Shown here piece by piece: positions 54,206 to 63,001 of a stretch of 64,000 nt of DNA. The stretch spans positions 248,001 to 312,000 of the forward strand of contig NZ_QPJY01000002.1 of assembly GCF_003337735.1 (NCBI RefSeq). Reading direction: 5' to 3'. This stretch comes from Thioalbus denitrificans. Lineage in GTDB: Bacteria; Pseudomonadota; Gammaproteobacteria; DSM-26407. Position 1 is the first letter of the stretch; each line of letters opens with the position of its first letter. A program made the position numbers and the translations under genes. The notes below the pieces were generated by a model, which searched no databases, was not told the DNA's origin, and saw only the letters and a program-made list of their open reading frames with translations.

Positions 54206-55477
54206 TCACAGGGTCCTGATGAGACCGCTCATCTGTTCGATCGTCCGGTCGTAGTCCTGGGCGACAGGAATGCCCGACTTGCCCACATCGCCCACCCGGG
54301 CCATCAGTTGCTGCACTTCGCCACGCAGTCTTTTCACCTCGTCGCGGTGGGTCTTGGCCACGTGGCGCTCCGCCTCGTCCAGGTATCCGAGGGCGCTCTC
54401 CAGCTCACTGCCGGCCTGGCGCGAGTCATGGGAGGTGAACTGGTCGATGCGGGCGAAATGCACGTGCAGGCGCGCCTCCACCAGGTCGTCCTTGCCCAGG
54501 GGCTGGTAGGTGAGGCGCTGCCAGCCCGTATCCACGTAGGACTCGGCCCGCTCGGCCAGGGCCGCGGACTCCTCCCACAGGCGCGACAGGCTGTCGGCCA
54601 CCGTGCTCCCCCCCGTTTCCAGCCGCTCCTTCACCGCCTGCAGCTCCTCAACCAGGTGGTTGGCAGTATTCCGGGTCGTCTCGTCCATGGACTGGGCGGC
54701 GTGATGCAGATAGCGATCGGCCTCGGCCAGGTCGCGCCGCACCGAGTCCACCGCACCGGCCGTGAAATCGCGGGTGGCCTGCCACAGTGATTCCCGGGCC
54801 CGGGCCATGGGGGCATCAACGCTGACCGACAGGTAGACCACGCTGTCCTCGGCCTGCTGCAACGCCGTATCGGCCGCCTGCGAGTCCCCCTTGTCCAGGG
54901 CGGTCCGCGCCGCTTCGATCCGGTTTCGGGTGCGCTGCAGCGGCAAGTCCACCTCGGTGTAGACCAGCGCCGCGTCGCCGGCGCGCAACTCCTCGTCGGC
55001 GGCCTGCTTGTCGCCCTTCTGCAGCCGCTGCTTCGCCTTGTCGATATGTTCCCTGGCCTGCTGTACCGGCACCAGATCCTGGATCTCGTCCAGGGAGCTG
55101 TAGATGGGGATCAGATCGGGCAGCACCTGTTCGCTGTCCTCGTATTCCAGGTGTCGCTTGGCGACCCAGATCCGATCCTTGACCGTGGCCGTGGGCAGGG
55201 CCGCGCCGATGATCTCGAGCAGCCGGTCCACCTTGCCCAACTGGGTCCTGGCGGACTCGCCGTCCTTGCGGTGGAGGGCGGCACGGGCCTCGGCCACGTG
55301 CCGCAGCACCTGGGCCGCGGCCGAGGAGATGGCCGCGGCCTCGTCGGCGCCGAGGTGGGTTGCCGAGGTCACCTTGACCTGTTCCTGGATGGCGGCCGCC
55401 TGCGCCGGCAAGACCAGCGTTCCCAGGCCGGCGCCAAGCAAGGCGACGGCAAGCAGCTTGGGTTTCAGGTTGTACAT
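54206..55477 (-). CDS. YfdX-family periplasmic protein (paralogue 2)
   Basis: A 423-residue, almost wholly helical protein with a signal peptide (LLAVALLGAGLGTLVLPAQAAA). The first half is a YfdX domain: AAAQVLRHVAEARAALHRKDGES, LEYEDSEQVLPDLIPIYSSL and VDLPLQRTRNRIEAA. The second half is another helical repeat region (AREHIDKAKQ-like, then RESLWQATRDFTAGAVDSVRRDL) not found in the short enteric YfdX. AAGGAGG lies upstream of ATG 55477. It lies upstream of the kinase-regulator operon on the same strand, with its own sigma54-like promoter. Confidence 0.78.
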   Translation of the reverse strand: MYNLKPKLLAVALLGAGLGTLVLPAQAAAIQEQVKVTSATHLGADEAAAISSAAAQVLRHVAEARAALHRKDGESARTQLGKVDRLLEIIGAALPTATVKDRIWVAKRHLEYEDSEQVLPDLIPIYSSLDEIQDLVPVQQAREHIDKAKQRLQKGDKQAADEELRAGDAALVYTEVDLPLQRTRNRIEAARTALDKGDSQAADTALQQAEDSVVYLSVSVDAPMARARESLWQATRDFTAGAVDSVRRDLAEADRYLHHAAQSMDETTRNTANHLVEELQAVKERLETGGSTVADSLSRLWEESAALAERAESYVDTGWQRLTYQPLGKDDLVEARLHVHFARIDQFTSHDSRQAGSELESALGYLDEAERHVAKTHRDEVKRLRGEVQQLMARVGDVGKSGIPVAQDYDRTIEQMSGLIRTL

Positions 55478-55534
55478 GGTCGTATCCTCCTTGCGGTTGC
55501 GACAGGGCAGTCGCGGCTGCCCGGTATCGCATCC

Positions 55535-55554
55535 GTTGCATCTGCCGTGCCAGC
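55535..55554 (-). promoter_or_regulatory. Sigma54-like promoter of the second YfdX gene
   Basis: Minus strand GCTGGCACGGCAGATGCAAC: consensus TGGCACG at -24, ATGCA at -12, GG-N10-GC. Start near 55525, leader about 48 nt. Best match of the four. Confidence 0.6.
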
Positions 55555-55604
55555 ATGGACAGCGGGATTTCAGGGGGGAAACGCCATGATCAGATACCGA
55601 TGCC

Positions 55605-55618
55605 GGTGGTTTTGACCC
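55605..55618. promoter_or_regulatory. Degenerate enhancer-like half-site
   Basis: GGTGGTTTTGACCC agrees with GGTGGATATGAACC at 11 of 14 positions and lies about 85 bp upstream of the predicted YfdX sigma54 start. A single weak half-site. Confidence 0.25.
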
Positions 55619-55692
55619 GGCGACGGTGGTGGAACGGCCCATTTCACCAGTCTCCGCGCCGGCAGGAGCACAGCCGGGATCCGGGGGTGAAC

Positions 55693-55721
55693 TTGCCCCG
55701 GACCCCGGCGGCGGTCTATAT
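55693..55721 (+). promoter_or_regulatory. Candidate sigma70 promoter of the 55771 gene
   Basis: TTGCCC (55693-55698), 17 bp, CTATAT (55716-55721). Leader about 40 nt. No sigma54-type site was found on this strand. Confidence 0.35.
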
Positions 55722-55770
55722 CAATGGCATGGGTTGGAGGCGGCAGACGTCAAGGAGGGAGGACAACGCT

Positions 55771-56223
55771 ATGAAGGTAAAAACACTGTTACTGATGCTG
55801 ATGGCCGGCAGTCTCCTCGCGTTCGGGAGCGCGTTGGCGGCGGCGATGCCGGTGCAGACCGCCGGAGACATTCGCTATGTCAGCGGCGGCATCGGCAGCG
55901 ACGAGGTGGCGGCGATCAAGGAGCAGGCCGGCAACTATTCGCTGGTGCTGGAATTCGCCGAACGGGCCGGGAAGCGGGAGCGCTACATCGCCGACGTGGC
56001 TGTGGACATCTCCGGAGCACGCGGTGCGCCGGTGCTGAGCGTCCGGACCGACGGGCCGTTCCTGCTGGTGGATCTGCCCGCGGGCAGCTACAAGGTCAGC
56101 GCCACCTACAAGGGAAATACCCAGTCCCGCGTCATCCAGGTCGGAAGCGGGACCACCCACGCCGGCTGGTCGTGGGAGGCGGTGGGAGCCGAAGACGAGC
56201 CGGTGCGGGCAGCGGACGAGTAG
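55771..56223 (+). CDS. Small secreted protein of unknown function
   Basis: A 150-residue protein with a signal peptide (TLLLMLMAGSLLAFGSALAAA) and a beta-rich body. QTAGDIRYVSGGIGSDEVAAIKE begins the mature part, and LLVDLPAGSYKVSATYKGNTQSR is a carboxypeptidase-regulatory or Big-like beta-sandwich motif common in periplasmic proteins that respond to stress. Excellent AAGGAGGGAGG site. Divergent from the second YfdX gene and ended by a strong terminator. No specific function is assigned. Confidence 0.75.
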   Translation: MKVKTLLLMLMAGSLLAFGSALAAAMPVQTAGDIRYVSGGIGSDEVAAIKEQAGNYSLVLEFAERAGKRERYIADVAVDISGARGAPVLSVRTDGPFLLVDLPAGSYKVSATYKGNTQSRVIQVGSGTTHAGWSWEAVGAEDEPVRAADE

Positions 56224-56240
56224 CCCGGAGGGGCATAACG

Positions 56241-56275
56241 AAAAAAAGCCCGGCACTTGTGGCCGGGCTTTTTTT
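56241..56275. terminator. Bidirectional Rho-independent terminator
   Basis: GCCCGGC / GCCGGGC (7-bp arms, 7-nt loop) flanked by seven A and seven T. It serves the secreted-protein gene (+) and the tRNA gene (-), which converge here. Confidence 0.9.
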
Positions 56276-56279
56276 GTAC

Positions 56280-56354
56280 TGGTGGGCGATGCTGGGTTCG
56301 AACCAGCGACCCCTGCCGTGTGAAGACAGTGCTCTCCCGCTGAGCTAATCGCCC
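56280..56354 (-). tRNA. tRNA-Val (anticodon CAC)
   Basis: Minus-strand cloverleaf of 75 nt with encoded CCA: acceptor GGGCGAT/ATCGCCC, D-arm GCTC/GAGC, anticodon stem CTGTC/GGCAG around loop TTCACAC, T-arm GCTGG-TTCGAAC-CCAGC. The loop gives anticodon CAC, reading GUG valine codons, which suits a GC-rich genome. Confidence 0.93.
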
Positions 56355-56373
56355 CAATTTCGGAATGGCGCGC

Positions 56374-56402
56374 ATTATAGCCGCGGGTAGAGGGGCGGTC
56401 AA
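56374..56402 (-). promoter_or_regulatory. Sigma70 promoter of tRNA-Val
   Basis: Minus strand TTGACC, exactly 17 bp, TATAAT, with the tRNA 5' end 20 nt further on. Near-consensus. Confidence 0.8.
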
Positions 56403-56509
56403 ATGGGGATTGATGCCTTCCGGACGCCGACAGGCAACGGCAACCATCCGCCGCTTGGACTATGATGCAGACGTGGGAACGGCCGTCGAAGAACCGACCA
56501 AGGAGTGTC

Positions 56510-58927
56510 ATGTCTGAGCTGAAGCCCCTTGCTCCGGAAGCTCTCTACCAGTCCTGCGATACCAGCCGGCTGGACTTCGAGACTACCGCCGAGCTCGAGG
56601 AGATGAAGGAGATGCTGGGCCAGGACCGGGCCCGGAAGGCGATCCATTTCGGCGTCGGTATCCGGGCCGAAGGGTTCAACCTGTTCGTCCTCGGCCCATC
56701 CGGTCTGGGGAAGCTGACCCTGGTGCGCCGACTCCTGGAACAGCGCGCGGGGCAGGAGCTCCGTGCACGCGACTGGTGCTACCTGAACAACTTCACCAGT
56801 CCCCACAAGCCCCGGGCCCTCAGCCTGCCCCCGGGCCAGGGCCGGCGGCTGCGCGACGATGTGAAGCAACTGGTGGACGAGCTCGGCGGGGCCATTCCCG
56901 CCGCTTTCGAGAGCGATGAGTACCGGACCCGCAGGCAGGAGATCCAGGAGGAGTTCGAAACCCGGCAGGAGGCGGCGCTCGCCGAGCTGCAGAAGGAGGC
57001 GGAGGCGCACGACATCTCGCTCCTGCGGACCCCGGCAGGCTTTGCCTTCGCACCCATGCGCGAGGGTGAGGTGCTCACCCCGGATCAGTTCCATGAGTTG
57101 AACGAGGAGGAGCAGCAGCGGGTCGAGGCGGTGGTCTCCACCCTGCAGGAGCACCTGCAGCGCATCCTGCTGAAGATTCCCCAGTGGCGCAAGCAGGTGC
57201 GCGACAAGGTGCGTGAGCTCAATCGCGAAATCACCTTCTCCGCGGTCGGCCACCTGATGGAGCACCTGCATGAAACCTACGTGGCGCTGCCCGAGGTGCT
57301 GGAGCACCTGAAGGAGCTGGAGCAGGACGTCATAGAAAACGCGGAGAATTTCCGCAAGATGGCGGAAAGTCCGGGCGAGGAGGAGGAGGGGAAGGGGCTG
57401 CGCGGCTCGCTCCAGCACCGCTATGAAGTGAACCTCATCGTGGAGAATGCCGATCACGGCGAGGCACCGGTGGTCTACGAGGATAATCCCAGCTTCCAGA
57501 ACCTGGTGGGAAGGGTGGAGCATGTGGCCCAGATGGGCACCCTGGTTACCGATTTCACCCTCCTCAAGCCCGGCGCATTGCACCGGGCCAACGGTGGCTA
57601 CCTGATCATCGATGCGCGCCGGGTACTGACCCAGCCGTTCTCCTGGGAGGGCCTGAAACGGGCGCTGTTCTCCCGGCAGATCCGGATCGAATCGGTGGCC
57701 CAGTTCTTCAGCCTGGTCAGCACCGTCTCCCTGGAGCCGGAACCCATCCCCCTCGACGTGAAGGTGGTCCTGGTGGGGGACCGGCTGCTCTACTACCTGC
57801 TCAGCCAGTACGACCCGGACTTCGACAAGCTGTTCAAGGTGGCGGCCGATTTCGAGGAGCATATCGACCGCACCCCGGAGGGCACCCGGAGCTACGCGCG
57901 CCTCATCGGAACCCTGGCCCGGGAGCACTCGCTGCTGCCCCTGGACCGTGCAGCCGTCGCCCGGGCGATAGAGCACGGTGCCCGGACGGCCGGTGACAGC
58001 GAGCGGCTCTCCACCCACGTGGGCAACATCGTGGATCTGCTCCGTGAGGCCCATCACTATGCCTCGGAGGCCGGGCGCGAGGTCATCACGCGACCGGACA
58101 TTCAGACCGCCATCGACGCCCGCATCCACCGCTCGGACCGGCTGCGCGAACGCATCTATGCCGAGATCCAGCGCGGCACCATCAACATCCGGACGGAGGG
58201 TGTGGAGGTGGGACTGGTGAACGGACTGTCGGTCATCGATCTCGGCAACTTCGCCTTCGGCCAGCCCTCGCGCATCTCCGCCACCGCCCGCTTCGGCGAG
58301 GGAGAGGTCGTGGACATCGAGCGCGAGGTGGAAATGGGTGGTTCCATCCATTCCAAGGGCGTGCTCATCCTGTCCCACTACCTGGCCGCCCGCTATGCCC
58401 GTGACCGGCCCCTGTCCCTCTCCGCCAGCCTGGTCTTCGAGCAGTCCTACGGAATGGTGGAAGGCGACAGCGCGTCGGTGGCGGAGCTCTGCGCCCTGCT
58501 GTCGGCCCTGGCCGGCGCGGGGGTGAAGCAGTCCCTCGCCGTCACCGGCTCGGTCAACCAGCACGGCCAGGTGCAGGCCATCGGCGGTGTCAACGAGAAG
58601 ATCGAGGGTTACTTCGACATCTGCAATGCCCGCGGCCTGACCGGGGAGCAGGGGGTCCTGATTCCCCGCACCAACGTTCCCCACCTCATGTTGCGCGAGG
58701 ATGTGGTCGCAGCCTGTCGTGAGGGTCGATTCCACGTCTACCCGCTGGATACGGTGGACCAGGCCGCCGCCCTGCTGACCGGGCTGCCTGCGGGAGAGGC
58801 CGACAGCGAGGGCAGATACCCCGAGGGCAGCCTCAACCGCCGGGTGGATGATCGCCTCGATGAACTCTACCACCTGCGTCTCGAGCTGATGGAGCACAAG
58901 CATGACTCCGGCGGCGAAACCTCCTGA
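56510..58927 (+). CDS. LonB-like ATP-dependent protease
   Basis: An 805-residue Lon-family protease of the AAA_32/LonC-YcbZ type, without the classical Lon N-domain. The P-loop reads LGPSGLGKLT (62-70), where the residue after Lys68 is Leu instead of Ser/Thr. A coiled-coil insertion spans about 115-300. The C-terminal Lon protease domain has Ser654 in VEGDSASVAEL and Lys697 in GGVNEKIEGYF, the correct 43-residue spacing of the Ser-Lys dyad. AGGAG before ATG 56510. It overlaps the start of a uspA gene by 26 nt. The altered P-loop is known in this subgroup, and ATP use may be weak or absent. Confidence 0.88.
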   Translation: MSELKPLAPEALYQSCDTSRLDFETTAELEEMKEMLGQDRARKAIHFGVGIRAEGFNLFVLGPSGLGKLTLVRRLLEQRAGQELRARDWCYLNNFTSPHKPRALSLPPGQGRRLRDDVKQLVDELGGAIPAAFESDEYRTRRQEIQEEFETRQEAALAELQKEAEAHDISLLRTPAGFAFAPMREGEVLTPDQFHELNEEEQQRVEAVVSTLQEHLQRILLKIPQWRKQVRDKVRELNREITFSAVGHLMEHLHETYVALPEVLEHLKELEQDVIENAENFRKMAESPGEEEEGKGLRGSLQHRYEVNLIVENADHGEAPVVYEDNPSFQNLVGRVEHVAQMGTLVTDFTLLKPGALHRANGGYLIIDARRVLTQPFSWEGLKRALFSRQIRIESVAQFFSLVSTVSLEPEPIPLDVKVVLVGDRLLYYLLSQYDPDFDKLFKVAADFEEHIDRTPEGTRSYARLIGTLAREHSLLPLDRAAVARAIEHGARTAGDSERLSTHVGNIVDLLREAHHYASEAGREVITRPDIQTAIDARIHRSDRLRERIYAEIQRGTINIRTEGVEVGLVNGLSVIDLGNFAFGQPSRISATARFGEGEVVDIEREVEMGGSIHSKGVLILSHYLAARYARDRPLSLSASLVFEQSYGMVEGDSASVAELCALLSALAGAGVKQSLAVTGSVNQHGQVQAIGGVNEKIEGYFDICNARGLTGEQGVLIPRTNVPHLMLREDVVAACREGRFHVYPLDTVDQAAALLTGLPAGEADSEGRYPEGSLNRRVDDRLDELYHLRLELMEHKHDSGGETS

Positions 58928-59774
58928 ACCGGAGCCGGGTAATACCCATGTGATCCGCCGCATACTCGTGGCCCTGGACGCCTCGCCCCACAGCCGGGAA
59001 GCACTGGAGGCGGCCGTCGAGCTGGCAGTACGCTACCGGGCCGAGCTGCTCGGGCTGTTCGTGGAGGATGCCAATCTCCTGCGCCTGGCGGAGCTGCCCT
59101 TCACCCGCGAGGTGGGTCTCTCCTCGGGCATGCCCCGGCGCCTGGACGCCCTGCAGCTGGAACAGAGCCTGCGGGCCCAGGTCCGGCTGATAGAGAAGCT
59201 GCTGCGCCAGAGTCTCCGGCATGGGCAGATCGCGGGTTCGCTCCGGGTGGTGCGCGGGCGGATCGTCACGGAACTGCTGGTTGCGGCCCGGGATGCCGAC
59301 CTGGTCGTGCTGGGTCGGGGAGGGAATCCCCACCGCCGCATCATCGGCAGCAACCTGCGACAGGTCCTGGAGTCCACACTGGAAACGCCGTTGCTGGTCG
59401 GGCGGAAGGCTCCGCCCGGACGCCCGGTGCTGGTGCTGTTCGACGGCGGTGAACCCGCGTACCGCGCACTCGCCGCGGCACTTCAGCTGGCGCGGCGGGA
59501 GCGGGACGGGCTGGTGGTGCTGATACCGAGGGTCGGTGGAGCGGAAGCCGAGTCCCTGCGCGAACTGGCCGGACGATGGCTGGAACAGCAGGGGGCGCAG
59601 GCGCGCTTCCTGTTCATCCAAGGTGCTTCACCCGAGATGCTGCAGCGCGCGGTGGAAACCGAGCAGGGCCGGATTCTCGTAACCCATGCCCCCACCCGCG
59701 GCATGAGTTCCGATCTCGACCTCACCGAGCACCTGCTGGGCGGGCTGAGCTGTTCGCTCCTGTTGATACGCTGA
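58902..59774 (+). CDS. Universal stress protein, tandem UspA domains
   Basis: A 290-residue protein with two Usp domains. The first is clear: RRILVALDASPHSREALEAAVELA and the ATP-type motif VVLGRGGNPHRRIIGSN. The second (PVLVLFDGGEPAYRALAAALQLARRE ending GGLSCSLLLI) lacks a full nucleotide motif. UspA proteins accumulate under starvation and stress. It overlaps the LonB-like gene, so the two are co-translated. Confidence 0.88.
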   Translation: MTPAAKPPEPEPGNTHVIRRILVALDASPHSREALEAAVELAVRYRAELLGLFVEDANLLRLAELPFTREVGLSSGMPRRLDALQLEQSLRAQVRLIEKLLRQSLRHGQIAGSLRVVRGRIVTELLVAARDADLVVLGRGGNPHRRIIGSNLRQVLESTLETPLLVGRKAPPGRPVLVLFDGGEPAYRALAAALQLARRERDGLVVLIPRVGGAEAESLRELAGRWLEQQGAQARFLFIQGASPEMLQRAVETEQGRILVTHAPTRGMSSDLDLTEHLLGGLSCSLLLIR

Positions 59775-59880
59775 CACCAGGCGCTGGTGGAGCGCCGGGC
59801 AACGGGGAACATGACGCCCGACCCGTGACCTCACCAGCCGCGCCAGCCGGGCGGGGACGTTGCAGGACAGGGCGGGGGTG

Positions 59881-60180
59881 TCAGTCTTCCCGATCGATGT
59901 CGTTGAAGGGACCTGACCAGTTTTCCGGACGCTGGGCTTCCCCGTAGTTGACCTCCTCCGGCTCCAGGTCATCGAACGGTGCGGACCAGTCCTCGGGCTC
60001 CGCACTGGGCTCCAGCATCAGTTCGGTCCAGGTATCGGCATCGATCTCCTCCACCTCGCCCTCGAAATACTGGATACCGATGGTGCCGCTGTCCTCGTCC
60101 AGGGCGACCACCTCGAACAGGTCACCCGTCTCGAGGTTGCAGTACCATTCACCCACAACGGGACGGTAGCTTTCGGCCAT
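59881..60180 (-). CDS. Small acidic protein with duplicated WS-PF motif
   Basis: A 99-residue protein that I recognise only as a conserved small proteobacterial type. The N-terminal two thirds (PVVGEWYCNLETGDLFEVVALDEDSGTIGIQYFEG) looks like a small beta-barrel. The C-terminus holds an imperfect tandem motif, EDWSAPFDDLEPEE and ENWSGPFNDIDRED. Strongly acidic, no signal peptide. Such repeated WSxPF motifs may be short linear docking sites (inference). ATG 60180. Confidence 0.7.
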   Translation of the reverse strand: MAESYRPVVGEWYCNLETGDLFEVVALDEDSGTIGIQYFEGEVEEIDADTWTELMLEPSAEPEDWSAPFDDLEPEEVNYGEAQRPENWSGPFNDIDRED

Positions 60181-60218
60181 GGCTGCATCCTCCATCATCC
60201 TGTGGCCCCCTGTAACCC

Positions 60219-60323
60219 AGTGTACTGCGTCGCCCCTGGAAGCACATCCGATCATCCCTGTCGGCGCCGACGCATGGTGCGATGAGCAGCAACGGGCGGC
60301 CGCGGCCGGCGGCAGATCACCCG
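60219..60323 (+). repeat. Dispersed intergenic element, copy C (about 105 bp)
   Basis: Begins AGTGTACTGCGTCGCCCCTGG and ends GCAGATCACCCG, the same two ends as copies A and B, but with a shorter, poorly matching middle. It lies in the 515-bp gap 60181-60695; the rest of that gap (60324-60695) shows no convincing gene or promoter. Confidence 0.5.
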
Positions 60324-60695
60324 CTGATTCCGGGCCCGCGAGGCGCGCTCCCGGTCCACGTACCTTACCAATAGGAGTCTTTGCGGCGGATTGCAAGCGA
60401 TCGGTGACCCCGCCGGCGCGGCCACCCCCCATCCAGGCCGCACCGCGCCAGGCGGGGTGGCGAGGAGCGGGTCTAAGCGCCGGCCGCGCCGGTGTTGCGT
60501 TGTTCGAAGGGGCAGTTCGCCCCACCGTCCACCGCACCTTGCCCAGGGGCCGCTGGGTGAGATCCCGGGCTCGGTTTTGTCCGGGGCCGGTCGGGTATGC
60601 CAGACTGACGCGACGCAAGCCCCCGACTGCCGATCGCCGGCGGGGCGGGGACTGGACCCGGGAACGCCCTGCACAGAGACAGCGAGCTACCACAC

Positions 60696-61172
60696 ATGCC
60701 ACGGATTGTTGTCGACCTTGGCCGTCAGCGGCTGATCCTGGAGCAGGATGGGGCCCGGTTCGAGTATCCCGTGTCCACCGCCCGCAACGGCGCCGGCGAG
60801 CGATCCGGCAGCGGCTGCACACCGCGGGGGCTGCACCAGGTCCGCGCCCGGATCGGCAGCCATTGCCCGCCCGGCGCCGTCTTCGTCGGCCGTCGGCCCA
60901 CCGGGGAGATCTACACTCCGGAGCTGGGCGCGCGATATCCCGACCGTGACTGGATACTGACCCGGATCCTGTGGCTGAGCGGCCTGGAACCGGGACTCAA
61001 CCGCCTCGGGTCCGTGGATACCATGCGCCGCTACATCTACATCCATGGCTGTCCGGACGAGCTGCCCATGGGGGTGCCGTTGTCCCATGGCTGCATACGC
61101 ATGCGCAACCGCGACCTGGTGGAGCTGTTCGATCGCACGCCGGTGGGCACGCGGGTTCTCATCGTCGAGTAG
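60696..61172 (+). CDS. L,D-transpeptidase (YkuD) family protein
   Basis: A 158-residue YkuD-domain protein. The catalytic motif is complete: His117 in IYIHGCPDELPMG and Cys133 in SHGCIRM, with DLVELFDRTPVGTRV following. The N-terminus MPRIVVDLGRQRLILEQDG has no signal peptide or membrane anchor, which is unusual for an enzyme acting on periplasmic peptidoglycan, and no alternative start adds one. It may act on cytosolic muropeptides or have another substrate (inference). Confidence 0.85.
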   Translation: MPRIVVDLGRQRLILEQDGARFEYPVSTARNGAGERSGSGCTPRGLHQVRARIGSHCPPGAVFVGRRPTGEIYTPELGARYPDRDWILTRILWLSGLEPGLNRLGSVDTMRRYIYIHGCPDELPMGVPLSHGCIRMRNRDLVELFDRTPVGTRVLIVE

Positions 61173-61276
61173 TCCCGGGGCGGCGCCACGCCCGGCGGGA
61201 CAGCGGCGGAGGCCATCCGGGATGCGCGGGCTGTGCTATTCTTGCGGTCCGCTCCGGCAGCCGGGAACCGTGTCCG

Positions 61277-61621
61277 ATGGCCACCCAGCAACGTCTTTTC
61301 AAGGTCCTTTTCCACAACCAGGGCTCCCTGTACGAAATCTATGCGCGCAAGGTTACCCAGGGTTCGCTGTTCGGATTTGTCGAAGTGGAGGACCTCGTGT
61401 TCGGCGAGAAGAGCGCGCTGCTGGTGGACCCGGTGGAGGAACGCCTCAAAACCGAGTTCCTCGGCGTGTCGCGCACCTTCATCCCGCTGCATTCGGTGGT
61501 ACGCATCGACGAGGTGGATCGTGAAGGTCCCGCCAAGGTCATCGAGCTCGGCGATTCGGCCGTGGTCACCCCGTTCCCGTTTCCCGTGCCGCCCCCGGAC
61601 AAGGGACCCGGAAAACGCTGA
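61277..61621 (+). CDS. DUF1820 family protein
   Basis: A 114-residue protein of the proteobacterial DUF1820 family: QRLFKVLFHNQGSLYEIYARKV, LFGFVEVEDLVFGEKSALLVDP and EFLGVSRTFIPLHSVVRIDEV. It is a small beta-rich cytosolic protein of unknown function. It lies about 100 nt before nagZ on the same strand, as often seen in gammaproteobacteria. Confidence 0.88.
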   Translation: MATQQRLFKVLFHNQGSLYEIYARKVTQGSLFGFVEVEDLVFGEKSALLVDPVEERLKTEFLGVSRTFIPLHSVVRIDEVDREGPAKVIELGDSAVVTPFPFPVPPPDKGPGKR

Positions 61622-61722
61622 TGGGGTCCGCGACCGGCGCCGTTCCGCTTGCTCCCCCGTCATGAATCCGTAATCATCCCGTGCACAGCACAACAATAAT
61701 GGAACAGGGGGTGGGAGACGCC

Positions 61723-62766
61723 ATGTCACTGGGGCCCGTGATGCTGGACCTGCAGGGACTGCAGCTGGACGCCGAGGAGCGCGAACTGCTGCGTCACCCG
61801 GCAGTCGGCGGCGTGATACTGTTCAGCCGCAACTTCAGCGATCCGGAGCAGATCCAGGCGCTGGTGACGGAAATCCACACCCTGCGCGAGCCGCGGCTCC
61901 TGGTGGCGGTGGACCAGGAGGGGGGACGGGTCCAGCGTTTCCGCGAAGGGTTCACCCGGATTCCTCCCGCCGCCCGCCTCGGGGCGCTGTTCGAGCAGGA
62001 ACCCAAGCGTGCGTTGCGCCTGGCGGAAACCGGCGGCTGGCTCATGGCCGCGGAGCTGCGGGCGGTGGGGGTGGATCTCAGCCTGGCACCCGTTCTCGAC
62101 CTGGGCCGGGGTCTCAGCGAAGTCATCGGCGACCGTGCCTTTCATCGCCTGCCGGACACGGTCACCCGGCTGGCCCAGGCATGGATCGAGGGTATGCACC
62201 GGGCCGGCATGGCCGCCACCGGCAAGCACTTTCCCGGCCACGGTTCGGTGGCCGCCGACTCCCATGTGGATATTCCCCGCGACGAGCGCCGGCTCGAGGA
62301 GCTGCTGCTGGAGGACGTGGTGCCCTTCGAGCGGCTGTGCCGGAGCGAACTCGCGGCCATCATGCCCGCCCACGTGGTCTATCCCCACGTGGACCCCATG
62401 CCGCCGGGCTTCTCGCGGCACTGGCTGCAGGAGATCCTGCGCCGGCGACTCGGCTTCCAGGGGGTCATCTTCAGCGATGACCTGACCATGGAGGGTGCCC
62501 GGGTGGCCGGCGATACGGAATCCGCCGCCGAACTCGCCCTGGAGGCGGGCTGCGACATGGTGCTGGTCTGCAACGACCGGGCCGCCACCCACCGGGTGCT
62601 GGATCGACTCCGCAACCATGACGACCCCACCGCGCATCTGCGCCTGGTCCGGCTGCACGGCCGGCCCGCGCCGTTGCGTCCCGAACTGATGCAGTCCCAG
62701 GCCTGGAAGCAGGCGGTCAACGCCGTGGCCGGACTCGAACCACCCCAGTCACTCGACCTGGTCTGA
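61723..62766 (+). CDS. nagZ: Beta-N-acetylhexosaminidase NagZ
   Basis: GH3 enzyme of 347 residues in cell-wall recycling that removes GlcNAc from GlcNAc-1,6-anhydroMurNAc peptides, the products of Slt. Motifs: GVILFSRNF, VAVDQEGGRVQRF, the catalytic-loop KHFPGHGSVAADSH and the nucleophile Asp (about residue 252) in IFSDDLTM. The ATG at 61723 gives MSLGPVMLDLQG, matching the family; GTG 61681 and ATG 61699 are in-frame alternatives. Single-domain, cytosolic form. Confidence 0.94.
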   Translation: MSLGPVMLDLQGLQLDAEERELLRHPAVGGVILFSRNFSDPEQIQALVTEIHTLREPRLLVAVDQEGGRVQRFREGFTRIPPAARLGALFEQEPKRALRLAETGGWLMAAELRAVGVDLSLAPVLDLGRGLSEVIGDRAFHRLPDTVTRLAQAWIEGMHRAGMAATGKHFPGHGSVAADSHVDIPRDERRLEELLLEDVVPFERLCRSELAAIMPAHVVYPHVDPMPPGFSRHWLQEILRRRLGFQGVIFSDDLTMEGARVAGDTESAAELALEAGCDMVLVCNDRAATHRVLDRLRNHDDPTAHLRLVRLHGRPAPLRPELMQSQAWKQAVNAVAGLEPPQSLDLV

Positions 62767-62767
62767 C

Positions 62768-62794
62768 TCCGGCGCCGGGCGGGCAAGCGCCGGA
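62768..62794 (+). terminator. Hairpin after nagZ
   Basis: TCCGGCGC / GCGCCGGA (8-bp arms, 11-nt loop) just after the stop, followed by a pyrimidine-rich but not T-only tract. Confidence 0.4.
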
Positions 62795-62973
62795 TTCCTC
62801 CTCTCCCGGCGGCTTCGCACCGCACATCGGGGCCGATGCCCCGCGCCCCGTATCCATGCGCTGATCTGCCCACCCGCGGTCGCTGCGGCGGACTCCGTTG
62901 CGGCGCTCTCCGGCGAGGGATGGCTTCCGGACATCCGTTTTGTGAACCGCGTCACATCGGAGAGCGTGGACAT

Positions 62974-63001
62974 TTGCTTTTAACCCCCTATTGCCCATAC
63001 T
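62974..63001 (+). promoter_or_regulatory. Candidate rpfF promoter
   Basis: TTGCTT (62974-62979), 16 bp, CATACT (62996-63001), overlapped by CCCATACTTGGG. The leader would be about 98 nt and is AT-rich with an 8-T run (63047-63054), unlike its surroundings. The rest of the 339-bp gap shows no gene. Confidence 0.4.

Noticed and set aside
56399-58963. 854-codon open frame on the minus strand
   Set aside because: Antisense shadow of the LonB-like protease gene, which has a full Ser-Lys dyad and a good start.
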